A stretch of 64,000 bases of DNA, taken from Pseudomonas wenzhouensis (GTDB lineage: Bacteria > Pseudomonadota > Gammaproteobacteria > Pseudomonadales > Pseudomonadaceae). A model generated the notes under the pieces. That model saw only the letters and a program-made list of their open reading frames with translations, was not told the origin of the DNA and searched no databases. Numbering within the stretch: position 1 is the stretch's first letter; each line of letters starts with the position of its first letter. This document shows positions 55,231 to 64,000 of this stretch, in pieces. Location: contig NZ_CP072610.1 in assembly GCF_021029445.1 (NCBI RefSeq), forward strand, positions 2,046,001 to 2,110,000. Direction: 5' to 3'. A program made the translations under genes and the position numbers.

Positions 55231-55294
55231 CGCATGTTTCAGCTCGGGCTATGACTGGAACCTTCCAGGCGCGAGGCATGCCTACTGATAGCGT

Positions 55295-55362
55295 CACCTA
55301 CCAATGCCAGTGCCGATTCATCCCAAAGTACCATTTGGCCTCTTGCCTGGCGGGGGCTTAAT
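55295..55362 (+). promoter_or_regulatory. Putative exa-regulon promoter of pqqA (two boxes)
   Basis: CACCTACCAA (55295-55304), 22 bp later TTCATCCCAA (55317-55326), then GCTTAAT (55356-55362); the gaps are 51 and 29 nt as in exaB. It lies downstream of the group II intron. A short hairpin near 55364-55386 precedes the pqqA ribosome site. Confidence 0.55.
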
Positions 55363-55406
55363 GGGGTTGCCGGAATGCCCCGGCTTCATAACAAGAGGAC
55401 CGCACC

Positions 55407-55478
55407 ATGTGGACTAAACCCGCCTACACCGATCTGCGCATTGGCTTCGAAGTGACCATGTATTTCGCCAACCGTTGA
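55407..55478 (+). CDS. pqqA: PqqA, PQQ precursor peptide
   Basis: 23 residues, starting [13 protein letters not shown], then F-E15-V-T-M-Y19. Glu15 and Tyr19 are the residues joined by PqqE to become PQQ, with the E-x3-Y spacing conserved. AAGAGG precedes the ATG by 8 nt. It is the first gene of pqqABCDE-H. Confidence 0.97.
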
Positions 55479-55525
55479 TCGCTCCTGGCCCCGGCTCGTC
55501 CGGGGCATCCCCGCTGGTGACTTCC

Positions 55526-56440
55526 ATGCATATCCAGATTCTCGGTTCCGCCGCTGGCGGCGGCTTTCCCCAGTGGAACTGCAACTGCCGCAACTGCCAC
55601 GGCGTGCGTGCCGGTACCCTGCGGGCGCAGCCGCGCACGCAATCGTCCATCGCCATTTCCGATGACGGTGAGCAGTGGATCCTGTGCAATGCCTCGCCGG
55701 ACATCCGTGCGCAGATCGAGGCCTTTCCGGCGCTGCAACCAGCGCGCAAGCTGCGTGACACTGCCATCGCCGGCATCGTCCTGCTCGATAGCCAGATCGA
55801 CCATTGCGCCGGTCTGCTGACCTTGCGCGAAGGCTGCCCGCATCAGGTCTGGTGTACCGAGATGGTGCATCAGGACCTGACCACCGGTTTTCCGCTGTTC
55901 AACATGCTCAGCCACTGGAACGGTGGCCTGCAGCACCAGTTGATCGAACTGGATGCAAAACCCTTCAGCATTCCCGCCTGTCCGGCGCTGAGCATCACCG
56001 CCATTGCCCTGCGCAGCAGCGCGCCGCCGTATTCGCCGCATCGCGGCAATCCGCACCCGGGGGACAACATCGGCCTGTTCATCGAGGACCGTCGCAGCGG
56101 CCGCAGCCTGTTCTACGCGCCGGGGCTGGGCCAGGTAGACGAGCACCTGCTGGGCTGGATGCGCCGCGCGGACTGCCTGCTGGTCGATGGCACGCTGTGG
56201 CGTGACGATGAGATGCGCGTGTGTGAGGTGGGCGACAAGCTCGGCAGTGAGATGGGCCACCTGTGCCAGAGCGGCCCTGGCGGCATGATCGAGGTGCTAA
56301 ACGGCCTGCCGTCCGCGCGCAAGATCCTTATCCATATCAACAACACCAACCCGATTCTCGACCTGGACTCGCCCGAGCGCACCGAACTGGACGCCCACGG
56401 CATCGAGGTCGCGTTCGATGGCATGAGCATCGTTTTGTAG
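55526..56440 (+). CDS. pqqB: PqqB, MBL-fold hydroxylase of PQQ biosynthesis
   Basis: 304 residues from the ATG at 55526. The opening [23 protein letters not shown] carries the CxCxxC zinc site, followed by the MBL motif [18 protein letters not shown] (altered zinc ligands, as in all PqqB). The late [15 protein letters not shown] is the PqqB signature. It hydroxylates the tyrosine of the cross-linked Glu-Tyr precursor. Its TAG stop is part of a REP unit. Confidence 0.97.
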   Translation: MHIQILGSAAGGGFPQWNCNCRNCHGVRAGTLRAQPRTQSSIAISDDGEQWILCNASPDIRAQIEAFPALQPARKLRDTAIAGIVLLDSQIDHCAGLLTLREGCPHQVWCTEMVHQDLTTGFPLFNMLSHWNGGLQHQLIELDAKPFSIPACPALSITAIALRSSAPPYSPHRGNPHPGDNIGLFIEDRRSGRSLFYAPGLGQVDEHLLGWMRRADCLLVDGTLWRDDEMRVCEVGDKLGSEMGHLCQSGPGGMIEVLNGLPSARKILIHINNTNPILDLDSPERTELDAHGIEVAFDGMSIVL

Positions 56441-56504
56441 GGTGTGCGGGGCCGCTCAGGCCATGCGTACCTTGAAGAATGCTGGTGCGCACGGCGCACC
56501 CTAC
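56437..56504. repeat. REP pair between pqqB and pqqC
   Basis: GTAGGGTGTGCGGGGC overlaps the pqqB stop codon and faces CTGGTGCGCACGGCGCACCC 24 bp before the pqqC start. Confidence 0.85.
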
Positions 56505-56527
56505 GGCAACGCGTATCGGAGATACTG

Positions 56528-57280
56528 ATGAGCCAACCTGCCATGACCCCTGCCGAGTTCGAGCAGGCGCTGCGCGCCAAGGGCGCGCTGTATCACATCC
56601 ATCACCCGTTCCATCGCGCCATGTACGAAGGGCGCGCCACCCGTGAGCAGATCCAGGGCTGGGTGGCCAACCGCTTCTACTACCAGGTCAATATCCCGCT
56701 GAAGGATGCGGCGATCCTCGCCAACTGCCCGGATCGCGAAACCCGGCGCGAGTGGATTCAGCGCATCCTCGACCATGACGGTGCGCCCGGAGAAGAGGGT
56801 GGTATCGAGGCCTGGCTGCGCCTGGCCGAGTCCGTCGGTCTCGACCGTGATCAGGTGCTGTCGCAGGAGCTGGTGCTGCCCGGCGTGCGTTTCGCCGTCG
56901 ATGCTTACGTCAACTTCGCCCGTCGCGCCAGCTGGCAGGAAGCCGCCAGCAGCTCGCTGACCGAGCTGTTCGCCCCGCAGATCCATCAGTCACGCCTGGA
57001 TGCCTGGCCGCAGCACTACCCGTGGATCGACGTCAGTGGCTACGACTATTTTCGCAAGCGTTTGAAAGAAGCGCGCCGTGATGTCGAGCATGGCCTGCGC
57101 ATCACCCTCGAGCATTACTGCACCCGTGAAGCGCAGGAGCGCATGCTGCAGATCCTGCAATTCAAGCTCGATGTGCTGTGGAGCATGCTCGATGCCATGA
57201 GCATGGCCTACGAGCTGCAACGCCCGCCGTATCACACGGTGACTGACCAGCGCGTCTGGCATCGGGGCATAGCGCTATGA
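56528..57280 (+). CDS. pqqC: PqqC, pyrroloquinoline-quinone synthase
   Basis: 250 residues from the ATG at 56528. Heme-oxygenase-like all-helical fold: [40 protein letters not shown], and later [17 protein letters not shown]. The active-site His, Arg, Tyr and Lys residues are present. It performs the final cyclisation and eight-electron oxidation to PQQ. Confidence 0.97.
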   Translation: MSQPAMTPAEFEQALRAKGALYHIHHPFHRAMYEGRATREQIQGWVANRFYYQVNIPLKDAAILANCPDRETRREWIQRILDHDGAPGEEGGIEAWLRLAESVGLDRDQVLSQELVLPGVRFAVDAYVNFARRASWQEAASSSLTELFAPQIHQSRLDAWPQHYPWIDVSGYDYFRKRLKEARRDVEHGLRITLEHYCTREAQERMLQILQFKLDVLWSMLDAMSMAYELQRPPYHTVTDQRVWHRGIAL

Positions 57281-57292
57281 GCCTCAAGCAAG

Positions 57293-57349
57293 CGGTGCGC
57301 ACGGCGCACCCTACGGCCGAGTCCTTTGTAGGGTGCGCCGCGCGCACCA
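57293..57349. repeat. REP pair between pqqC and pqqD
   Basis: CGGTGCGCACGGCGCACCCT faces GTAGGGTGCGCCGCGCGCAC. It lies 13 bp after pqqC and ends 17 bp before pqqD, and could slow decay of or end part of the mRNA. Confidence 0.85.
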
Positions 57350-57365
57350 GTGAGGAGTCTGAACA

Positions 57366-57647
57366 ATGACTACTGCCATCCTGCCACCCAGCGTGCCCGC
57401 CATCCGCCGTGGCTTTCGCTTGCAGTTCGAGCCTGCCCAGGGCTGCCACGTGCTGCTCTACCCGGAAGGCATGATCAAGCTCAACGACAGCGCCAGCGAG
57501 ATTCTCCAGCAGGTCGACGGCAAGCGCTCGGTGGCCGAGATCATCGGCAGCCTGCAGCAGCGCTTCCCTGATGTGCCGGGTATCGACGAAGACATTCTTG
57601 CCTTCATGGAGGTGGCCCATGCTCAGTTCTGGATCGAACTTCGCTAA
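57366..57647 (+). CDS. pqqD: PqqD, PqqA-binding chaperone
   Basis: 93 residues, the usual PqqD length, a winged-helix RRE domain: [26 protein letters not shown], then [23 protein letters not shown]. It holds PqqA and presents it to PqqE. The pqqE start lies 29 bp inside its 3' end. Confidence 0.96.
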   Translation: MTTAILPPSVPAIRRGFRLQFEPAQGCHVLLYPEGMIKLNDSASEILQQVDGKRSVAEIIGSLQQRFPDVPGIDEDILAFMEVAHAQFWIELR

Positions 57648-58773
57648 GCCGGGCGTACAGGTTGGCCCACCCCTTTGGTTGTTGGCCGAGCTGACTTATC
57701 GCTGCCCGCTACAATGCCCGTACTGCTCCAACCCGCTGGATTTCGCCCAGCAGGGCGCCGAACTGTCGACTGCCGAGTGGATCGAGGTGTTTCGCCAGGC
57801 GCGTGAACTGGGGGCGGCGCAGTTGGGCTTCTCCGGTGGCGAACCACTGGTGCGCCAGGATCTCGCCGAGCTGATCGCAGCGGCGCGCGGCTTGGGTTAC
57901 TACACCAATCTGATCACCTCCGGCATCGGCCTGACCGAAGCACGTATCGCCGAGTTTGCCGATGCCGGGCTGGATCATATCCAGATCAGCTTTCAGGCCG
58001 CCGACGAGGAAGTGAACAACCTGCTGGCCGGCTCGAAGAAGGCCTTTGCACAGAAACTGGCGATGGCCCGCGCGGTCAAGGCCCATGGCTACCCGATGGT
58101 GCTCAACTTCGTCACCCATCGGCATAACATCGACAACATCGAGCGCATCATCGAACTTTGCCTGGAGCTGGAGGCAGATTTCGTCGAACTCGCCACCTGC
58201 CAGTTCTATGGCTGGGCCGAGCTCAACCGCGCTGGCCTGTTGCCGACCCGCGAGCAATTGGAGCGTGCCGAGCGCATCACCAATCAGTGGCGCGACAAGT
58301 TGGCGGCCGAGAATCACCCGTGCAAGCTGATCTTCGTCACCCCGGATTACTACGAGGAGCGCCCCAAAGCCTGCATGAACGGCTGGGGCAATCTGTTCCT
58401 CGACATCACCCCGGACGGCACGGCGCTGCCTTGCCACAGCGCGCGACAGCTGCCGGTGCAGTTCCCCAACGTGCGCGAGCAAAGCCTCGCACACATCTGG
58501 CGCGAGTCGTTCGGCTTCAACCGCTTTCGCGGTGACGACTGGATGCCCGAGCCGTGCCGTTCGTGCGACGAGAAGCACAAGGACTTCGGTGGCTGTCGCT
58601 GCCAAGCCTTCATGCTCACTGGTGATGCCAGCAACGCCGACCCGGTGTGCAGCAAGTCCGCGTACCATGGTGTGATTCTCGCCGCGCGCCAGCAGGCCGA
58701 TGAGGCGCCGCTGGGGCTGGATGCCCTGCAGTACCGCAACGAGAAGGCCTCGCGGATCATATGCAAGGTGTGA
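57619..58773 (+). CDS. pqqE: PqqE, radical SAM/SPASM enzyme
   Basis: 384 residues from the ATG at 57619. The radical-SAM cluster is C29-x3-C33-x2-C36 ([15 protein letters not shown]). [13 protein letters not shown] follows, and the C-terminal SPASM region includes [10 protein letters not shown] and [20 protein letters not shown] with auxiliary-cluster Cys. It forms the C-C bond between Glu15 and Tyr19 of PqqA. It overlaps pqqD (29 bp) and pqqH (13 bp). Confidence 0.97.
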   Translation: MLSSGSNFAKPGVQVGPPLWLLAELTYRCPLQCPYCSNPLDFAQQGAELSTAEWIEVFRQARELGAAQLGFSGGEPLVRQDLAELIAAARGLGYYTNLITSGIGLTEARIAEFADAGLDHIQISFQAADEEVNNLLAGSKKAFAQKLAMARAVKAHGYPMVLNFVTHRHNIDNIERIIELCLELEADFVELATCQFYGWAELNRAGLLPTREQLERAERITNQWRDKLAAENHPCKLIFVTPDYYEERPKACMNGWGNLFLDITPDGTALPCHSARQLPVQFPNVREQSLAHIWRESFGFNRFRGDDWMPEPCRSCDEKHKDFGGCRCQAFMLTGDASNADPVCSKSAYHGVILAARQQADEAPLGLDALQYRNEKASRIICKV

Positions 58774-60617
58774 CCGATCCCGATTCGATCTGGAGCGCTG
58801 AACAGGCCGCGGCCGCCAGCGCCGACTTCGCCGAGCTGCATGCGGCTCATGGTGGCGTGCTGTGGGTGGCGTTCGATCCGTTGCAGGCGCGTTGCGGGTT
58901 GTTCTTCTGTCGCGACGGCATCGTGTGCCAACTGACTCCGCCAGGGTTTTCCGTGCGCAGCCGTGTTTATGAGTACGGTGGCGGCGCCTGCTGCGCCACG
59001 CAGCAGGGCGTGGCGTTCGTCAACGAGCGTGATCAGCAGGTCTATCGCATCGATATCGGCTTGGACGGCGGTGCGCACGGCGCACCCTATCTGATCACCA
59101 GCCAGTCCCACTGCCGCTACGGCGACCTGTCCTTCGTGCCCGCCTGGCAAGCGTTGCTGGCGGTTGAGGAAAGCCATGAAGGCAGCGTAGTGGTGCATCG
59201 CCTGGTACGCATCGGTCTGGGTGGCAAGCGCGAAGTATTGGTCGAGGGTGCCGATTTCTACGCTGCGCCGGTGGCCGACCCTAGTGGCCAGCGTCTGGGC
59301 TGGATCGAGTGGGATCGCCCGCATCAGCCCTGGGTCGCCACGCGCCTGTGCCAGCGTGAGTCGGGCGAACGTACCCGCGTGCTGGCCGGTGAGGCGGGTG
59401 ATCGATCTCTGCAGCAGCCGCGTTTCGATGCGCAGGGACGGTTATGGGTGTTGAGCGACCAGGCCGGCTGGTGGCAGCCCTGGTGTGTCGATAGCGAAGC
59501 GAACCCGCAGGGTGATCCCTACGATCATGCATCCGCGCCCTGGCAATTGGGTAGCCGCACCTATCTGCCGCTGGAGAATGACGAGCTGCTACTGACGCGT
59601 TTCGAGCAGGGAGTAGGGTGCGCCGTGCGTACCAATTCTTTGAATGCCGATACCGTTGGTGCGCACAGTGCATCCTACGAACGGCGTCTGGCTGAAGACT
59701 TCACCCGCTTCCGCTCCCTGGCTGCCGACAGCGAATATTTCTACTGCATCGCTGCCGCATCGGATCGCCTGCCGGCGGTGCTTGCCATTCGCCGCAGCGA
59801 TGACAGCGTGCGGATACTGGCCGGTGGTGAGCAGCCGTTAGCTGAAGAGCAGCTGTCACGGCCTCAGCCATTCAGCTGCACGGTGGGTGAGGGCGAACAT
59901 TGCCATGGTTTTTTCTATGCGCCGATTGATAGGGCCGAGTGCCCGCCGCTGGTGATCTTCCTCCACGGCGGGCCAACCTCGGCCTGCTACCCGGTGTTCG
60001 ATTCGCGTATCGCCTTCTGGACGCTGCGCCGCTTCGCCGTGCTCGATCTCAACTACCGTGGCAGCAGTGGCTACGGTCGCGACTACCGCTTGCGTCTGGC
60101 TGGCGAGTGGGGCGAGCTGGAAGTCGAGGACATCCGCGCCGCCATCGACGCACTGGCCGGTGATGGCCGTATCGATGCGCAACGTGTGTTTGTGCGCGGT
60201 GGTAGCGCTGGCGGCTTCAGCGCGCTGCGTGCTCTGGCCGAGTTACCGCAGTTACGTGGTGGTGCGAGCCTCTATGGTGTCAGCGACCCGCTGGCGTTGC
60301 GCCGGCTGACGCACAAGTTCGAGGCCGATTACCTCGACTGGCTGATCGGCGACCCCGAGCAGGATGCCGAGCGCTACCGGGAGCGCACGCCGCTGTTGCA
60401 GGCCGAACGGATCAGGGCGCCGGTGATTTTCTTCCAGGGCGCGCTGGATGCGGTGGTGGTGCCGAGCCAGACCGAAAGCATGGTCGAGGCGCTGCTTCAG
60501 CGCGGTTTGCCGGTGCAATACCACCTGTTCGCCGAGGAACGCCACGGTTTCCGTCAGGCTACCAATCTGGCCGAAGCACTGCGTGCCGAGCATGCCTTCT
60601 ATCAGCATCTGAGCTGA
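58761..60617 (+). CDS. pqqH: S9-family (prolyl-oligopeptidase-like) peptidase PqqH
   Basis: 618 residues. An N-terminal seven-bladed propeller (about 20-375) is followed by an alpha/beta-hydrolase domain. The catalytic Ser is near 482 ([14 protein letters not shown]), with Asp in [14 protein letters not shown] and His in [10 protein letters not shown]. The gene ends the pqq operon, with a 13-bp overlap, in P. aeruginosa-type loci; a role in PqqA processing or peptide turnover is suspected. Two stretches of the propeller are encoded by REP palindromes: about 59070-59090 (GAHGAPY) and 59613-59678 (22 codons, [22 protein letters not shown]). Confidence 0.88.
   Translation: MQGVTDPDSIWSAEQAAAASADFAELHAAHGGVLWVAFDPLQARCGLFFCRDGIVCQLTPPGFSVRSRVYEYGGGACCATQQGVAFVNERDQQVYRIDIGLDGGAHGAPYLITSQSHCRYGDLSFVPAWQALLAVEESHEGSVVVHRLVRIGLGGKREVLVEGADFYAAPVADPSGQRLGWIEWDRPHQPWVATRLCQRESGERTRVLAGEAGDRSLQQPRFDAQGRLWVLSDQAGWWQPWCVDSEANPQGDPYDHASAPWQLGSRTYLPLENDELLLTRFEQGVGCAVRTNSLNADTVGAHSASYERRLAEDFTRFRSLAADSEYFYCIAAASDRLPAVLAIRRSDDSVRILAGGEQPLAEEQLSRPQPFSCTVGEGEHCHGFFYAPIDRAECPPLVIFLHGGPTSACYPVFDSRIAFWTLRRFAVLDLNYRGSSGYGRDYRLRLAGEWGELEVEDIRAAIDALAGDGRIDAQRVFVRGGSAGGFSALRALAELPQLRGGASLYGVSDPLALRRLTHKFEADYLDWLIGDPEQDAERYRERTPLLQAERIRAPVIFFQGALDAVVVPSQTESMVEALLQRGLPVQYHLFAEERHGFRQATNLAEALRAEHAFYQHLS
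59070..59090. repeat. REP half-unit inside pqqH
   Basis: GGTGCGCACGGCGCACCCTA within codons for G-G-A-H-G-A-P-Y. Confidence 0.8.
59613..59678. repeat. Full REP pair inside pqqH, in frame
   Basis: GTAGGGTGCGCCGTGCGTAC and the facing GTTGGTGCGCACAGTGCATC, ending CTAC. The unit is 66 bp, exactly 22 codons, with no stop in the used frame. It has the same size and form as the intergenic REP pair at 7173-7237. Confidence 0.85.
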
Positions 60618-60694
60618 TCGCAGGTCGCATTGCATAAACCGGGCAATGCAGTAGGCTGATCGCCATTCCATAACAAGAAATTTCAGGCCGTTGT

Positions 60695-61858
60695 ATGAGC
60701 CACGATTTGAATCAGCTGCGAAAGTTCGTTTCCCCCGAGATCATCTTTGGTGCCGGCTCCCGGCATAACGTCGGCAACTACGCCAAGACCTTCGGCGCGC
60801 GCAAGGTGCTGATCGTCTCCGATCCCGGTGTGGTTGCCGCTGGCTGGGCCGGCGATGTCGAGGCCAGCCTGCAGGCCCAGGGCATTGCCTACTGCCTGTA
60901 CACCAGGGTATCGCCCAACCCACGCGTGGAAGAGGTGATGGAGGGCGCCGAGCTGTATCGCAGCGAGGGTTGCAACGTCATCGTCGCGGTCGGCGGCGGT
61001 AGCCCGATGGACTGCGCAAAGGGCATCGGCATCGTCGTTGCCCATGGCCGCAGCATTCTCGAATTCGAAGGCGTGGACACCATTCGCGTGCCCAGCCCGC
61101 CACTGATCCTGATCCCGACTACCGCCGGCACCTCAGCCGACGTGTCGCAGTTCGTGATCATCTCTAACCAGCAGGAGCGGATGAAGTTCTCCATCGTCAG
61201 CAAGGCCGTGGTGCCGGACGTGTCGCTGATCGATCCGGAAACCACGCTGAGCATGGATCCGTTCCTGTCGGCCTGCACCGGCATCGATGCCATGGTGCAT
61301 GCCATCGAGGCGTTCGTCTCCACCGGCCATGGCCCGCTGACCGACCCGCACGCGCTGGAAGCCATGCGCCTGATAAACGGCAACCTGGTGCAGATGATCG
61401 CTAACCCGGGCGACATTGCCCTGCGCGAGAAGATCATGCTCGGCAGCATGCAGGCCGGCCTGGCCTTCTCCAACGCGATTCTCGGCGCCGTGCATGCCAT
61501 GAGCCACAGCCTCGGTGGTTTCCTCGACCTGCCACACGGCCTGTGCAACGCCGTGCTGGTCGAGCACGTGGTGGCGTTCAACTACAGCGCGGCGCCGGAG
61601 CGTTTCAAGGTCATCGCCGAAACCCTCGGTATCGACTGCCGTGGGCTCAATCACGCGCAGATTCGCCAGCGCCTGGTCGAGCATCTTATCGCCTTCAAGC
61701 ACGCCATGGGTTTCCGCGAGACGCTTGGCCTGCACGGCGTCAGCACCTCGGACATTCCGTTCCTGTCCAGCCATGCCATGGACGATCCGTGCATCCTCAC
61801 CAATCCGCGTGAGTCGACCCAGCGTGACGTCGAGGTGGTGTATGGCGAGGCGCTCTGA
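60695..61858 (+). CDS. ercA: Iron-containing alcohol dehydrogenase ErcA
   Basis: 387 residues, group III (iron) ADH fold. The NAD-binding VGGGSPMDCAKG is followed by metal ligands in CTGIDAMVHAIEAF, GAVHAMSHSLGGFLDLPHG and the later His region. In P. aeruginosa ErcA is needed for regulation of ethanol oxidation together with ErcS rather than as a bulk catabolic enzyme. The 17-bp overlap with the kinase gene supports that. 77 bp separate it from pqqH, so it may have its own promoter. Confidence 0.93.
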   Translation: MSHDLNQLRKFVSPEIIFGAGSRHNVGNYAKTFGARKVLIVSDPGVVAAGWAGDVEASLQAQGIAYCLYTRVSPNPRVEEVMEGAELYRSEGCNVIVAVGGGSPMDCAKGIGIVVAHGRSILEFEGVDTIRVPSPPLILIPTTAGTSADVSQFVIISNQQERMKFSIVSKAVVPDVSLIDPETTLSMDPFLSACTGIDAMVHAIEAFVSTGHGPLTDPHALEAMRLINGNLVQMIANPGDIALREKIMLGSMQAGLAFSNAILGAVHAMSHSLGGFLDLPHGLCNAVLVEHVVAFNYSAAPERFKVIAETLGIDCRGLNHAQIRQRLVEHLIAFKHAMGFRETLGLHGVSTSDIPFLSSHAMDDPCILTNPRESTQRDVEVVYGEAL

Positions 61859-63566
61859 CGAAGCGCTGGCCGGGCTGCTCGGGCTCGGCAGCCAATCGGC
61901 GCGCAAGAGCCACTACCCGGAGTTGCTGGCGCGCCTGGAAGAGCTGGAAACCGAGCGCAACCGCTATAAATGGCTGTTCGAGCATGCCGTGCACGGCATC
62001 ATCCAGGCCAGCCTGCAGGACGGTGTACTGGCGGCCAATCCGGCGATGGCGCGCATGCTCGGCTATGACGATCCGCAGCAGGTACTGTGGTCGCCGGATG
62101 ATCTGGCCCGGCACCTGTTCGTTGGCGGCTTCGATGAGCTGGAGGTGATTCGCCAGCAGCTGAGCCAGGGACAGGTGCTGCTGGGCTATGAGACACGCCT
62201 GCGCCGGCGCGATGGCAGCACTATCGACGTGCTGATGAATTTGCTGCTTAAGCCCGAAGGGGGCGGGGTCTTCGAAGGTTTCGTCGCCGATATCACCGAG
62301 CGCAAACAGGCGCAGCAGCGCCTGCAGCAGCTCAATGACGAACTGGAGCGTCGCGTTGCCGCGCGTACCTATGAGCTGCTCGAATCCAACCGCAACCTGC
62401 AACGGCAGATCGAGGAGCGCGAGCGTATCGAGTTGGCCCTGCGCGAGGCGCGCGACGCCGCCGAGGCGGCCAACCGCAGCAAGGACAAGTACCTGGCGGC
62501 GGCCAGCCACGACCTGCTGCAACCGCTCAATGCCGCGCGCCTGCTGATTTCCACCCTGCGTGAGCGCGAGCTGCCCGGCGCCGAACGGAATCTGGTCGAG
62601 CGCAGCCACCTGGCCCTGGAAGGCGCTGAGGATTTGCTGGCGGATCTGCTGGACATTTCCAAGCTGGATCAGGCGGCGATCAAGCCGGATCTCGATGTCT
62701 ATCGCCTGGAAGAGGTGCTCGCGCCGCTGGTATCTGAATTCGACAGCGTGGCCTCGGCCAGTGGTTTGCGCCTGCGGGCGCGAGTCCCGAGTTATGCGGT
62801 ACACACCGATTTCCGTCTGCTGACACGCATTTTGCGCAACTTTCTCAGCAATGCCTGCCGCTACACCGAGCGCGGTGGTGTACTGCTCGGCGTACGCCGA
62901 CGTGGCGCCTTCGTCGAGTTGCAGGTATGGGATAGCGGGCGTGGTATCGCCGCCGATCAGCTGGACACGATCTTCCTCGAGTTCAGCCAGCTTGAGGTCG
63001 GGCGCGCCGCCGAGCGCAAGGGTGTTGGCCTGGGCCTGGCTATCGTCGAGCGTATCGCACGCATGCTGGGCTATCCGGTGCAGGTGTTCTCGCAGCCAGG
63101 GCGTGGTTCCGTCTTCAGTATCCGCGTGCCGCTGGCGCAGGAGGCTCCGCGGCGCCAGGTACAATCCGCTGCGCAGCCGATCCTCGGTAACCCCCTGCCG
63201 GGGCGGCGCCTGCTGGTGATCGATAATGAAGTCGACATCCTGCATAGCATGGACGCACTGCTCGGGCAGTGGGGCTGCGAGGTGGTCACGGCGGTCGACT
63301 TGGCTGAAGCCTTGCAGAAACTGCAGGGCAGGGCGCCAGAGGTGATCCTGGCGGATTTTCACCTCGATCATGGGGTGCTCGGTTGTCAGGTGATTCAGCA
63401 ACTGCGTGACGAATTTTCCAGGCCGATTCCGGCGCTGATCATCAGCGCTGATCGCAGTGATGACTGCCGTCATGAGTTGCAGGCACTGGGGGCGCCGCTG
63501 CTGAACAAGCCGGTCAAGCCGGGCAAGTTGCGCGCGGTACTCAGCCAGTTACTGATCGACGCTTGA
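61842..63566 (+). CDS. ercS: Soluble PAS hybrid histidine kinase ErcS
   Basis: 574 residues from the ATG at 61842. An N-terminal coiled coil (20-45), one PAS domain (about 45-160), a coiled linker, HisKA with His223 (ASHDLLQPLNAARLL), an HATPase with NFLSNACRYT and GVGLGLAIVERIARMLG, and a receiver with Asp near 505 (ILADFHLDHG). There are no membrane helices. ErcS senses a cytosolic cue, presumably through ErcA, and feeds the exa cascade. It is a shorter relative of the three-PAS kinase at 28004-30646. The start inside ercA is set by the overlap and the good match after it. Confidence 0.92.
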   Translation: MARRSDEALAGLLGLGSQSARKSHYPELLARLEELETERNRYKWLFEHAVHGIIQASLQDGVLAANPAMARMLGYDDPQQVLWSPDDLARHLFVGGFDELEVIRQQLSQGQVLLGYETRLRRRDGSTIDVLMNLLLKPEGGGVFEGFVADITERKQAQQRLQQLNDELERRVAARTYELLESNRNLQRQIEERERIELALREARDAAEAANRSKDKYLAAASHDLLQPLNAARLLISTLRERELPGAERNLVERSHLALEGAEDLLADLLDISKLDQAAIKPDLDVYRLEEVLAPLVSEFDSVASASGLRLRARVPSYAVHTDFRLLTRILRNFLSNACRYTERGGVLLGVRRRGAFVELQVWDSGRGIAADQLDTIFLEFSQLEVGRAAERKGVGLGLAIVERIARMLGYPVQVFSQPGRGSVFSIRVPLAQEAPRRQVQSAAQPILGNPLPGRRLLVIDNEVDILHSMDALLGQWGCEVVTAVDLAEALQKLQGRAPEVILADFHLDHGVLGCQVIQQLRDEFSRPIPALIISADRSDDCRHELQALGAPLLNKPVKPGKLRAVLSQLLIDA

Positions 63567-63646
63567 GCTCGCAGCGATTGACGGAGTGAACCTGGGTGAC
63601 TGGGGTGCTGTCTATTGGCTACCTCGTCCCTCAGGAGATAACCACA

Positions 63647-64000
63647 ATGACAATTTCCATGAACCCCGTTATGCGCCGTCTGGCAGCCATCACCGCGTTG
63701 TTTCACCTGTTGCTGGTGGTGCAGATTCCTGCCGCGAACGCGGCGATGGTCGGCACGCACGAGGTGATCGCCGAGCAGCAGCACAAGGTGGATCAGCAGC
63801 AGTTGATGGCCATGCTCGATGACGAGCAGGTGAAGGAGAAACTGGTATCGATGGGCGTTGACCGTGACCAGGTCGAATCGCGTATCGCCAGCCTGACCCC
63901 GGCCGAACTGGCGCAGTTCAACCAGCAGCTGGATCAGGCACCAGCCGGTGCGGGTGTGGTTGGCATCATCGTGTTGTTTCTGGTGATCTTCATCATCACT
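63647..64000 (+). CDS. PA2779-family membrane protein, 3'-truncated by window edge
   Basis: 118 residues are visible from the ATG at 63647, with AGGAG 14 nt before it. A first helix or signal anchor (about 12-33), a central helical Gln-rich part with MLDDEQVKEKLVSMGVDRDQVESRIASLTPAEL, and a C-terminal helix GAGVVGIIVLFLVIFIIT running to the window edge. It matches the PA2779 family of unknown function. Only a few residues are probably missing. It marks the return to the P. aeruginosa-like gene order of the left part. Confidence 0.85.
   Translation, partial: MTISMNPVMRRLAAITALFHLLLVVQIPAANAAMVGTHEVIAEQQHKVDQQQLMAMLDDEQVKEKLVSMGVDRDQVESRIASLTPAELAQFNQQLDQAPAGAGVVGIIVLFLVIFIIT

Noticed and set aside
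60556..60617. exa-type box AGGCTACCAA near the end of pqqH as an ercA promoter
   Set aside because: No -10-like sequence at 29 or 51 nt, and the box is inside the coding region.
61797..63473. Minus-strand 558-codon frame opposite ercS
   Set aside because: Antisense shadow; kinase and receiver motifs lie on the plus strand.

Overview
This window is chromosomal DNA of a high-GC Pseudomonas, probably of the P. mendocina/oleovorans/alcaliphila type. Evidence: a QueF / phosphonatase-like / thioesterase / MlaA / PilZ / RssB-RssC / transaldolase / DusA gene order like that of P. aeruginosa, a complete exa-pqq-erc ethanol-oxidation locus, a PA2779-type protein at the right edge, and dense Pseudomonas-type REP palindromes. 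Homologies and locus names are from memory of the families; no database search was run.

Left part (1-9.5 kb): housekeeping. The end of queF, a DUF4404 protein, a HAD protein without its nucleophile, a hotdog thioesterase, mlaA, an IS1182-family element with a frameshifted transposase, a PilZ protein, the rssB-rssC partner-switching pair, tal and dusA.

Middle-left (9.7-21.8 kb): a catabolic island for a methylated onium (betaine-like) compound. It holds a LysR regulator, a Rieske oxygenase with the bridging Glu typical of quaternary-ammonium oxygenases, an aldehyde dehydrogenase, a rubredoxin-rubredoxin reductase fusion, a DadA/PuuB-like oxidase, a cupin, an M24 protein resembling the DMSP lyase DddP, decayed copies of the oxidase and cupin genes, an MFS transporter and a BCCT carrier. 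A matching T-N11-A dyad lies upstream of the Rieske gene and of the carrier, so the two transcripts are probably one regulon.

Right part (22-63.6 kb): PQQ-dependent alcohol oxidation. pqqF stands alone beside a porin. Then come FIST plus the ErcS'-like kinase, ErbR, a CXXXCW protein, an ABC exporter with a beta-propeller and a binding protein, the ExaD/ExaE two-component system, a Ca-type quinoprotein alcohol dehydrogenase (exaA), its cytochrome c550 (exaB), a quinoprotein relay operon, a lanthanide-type quinoprotein dehydrogenase (pedH-like), exaC, a group II intron of the terminator-associated kind, pqqABCDE-pqqH, ercA and ercS. Alcohol is oxidised in the periplasm by ExaA or PedH, electrons pass to the cytochrome, ExaC oxidises the aldehyde, and PqqA-F/H make the cofactor. 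Up to eight promoters across this 29-kb stretch share one layout: a TACCAA-type box 51 nt (often a second 29 nt) upstream of a -10-like element. This points to a single response-regulator regulon, probably of ErbR or ExaE.

No rRNA, tRNA or CRISPR array was seen.
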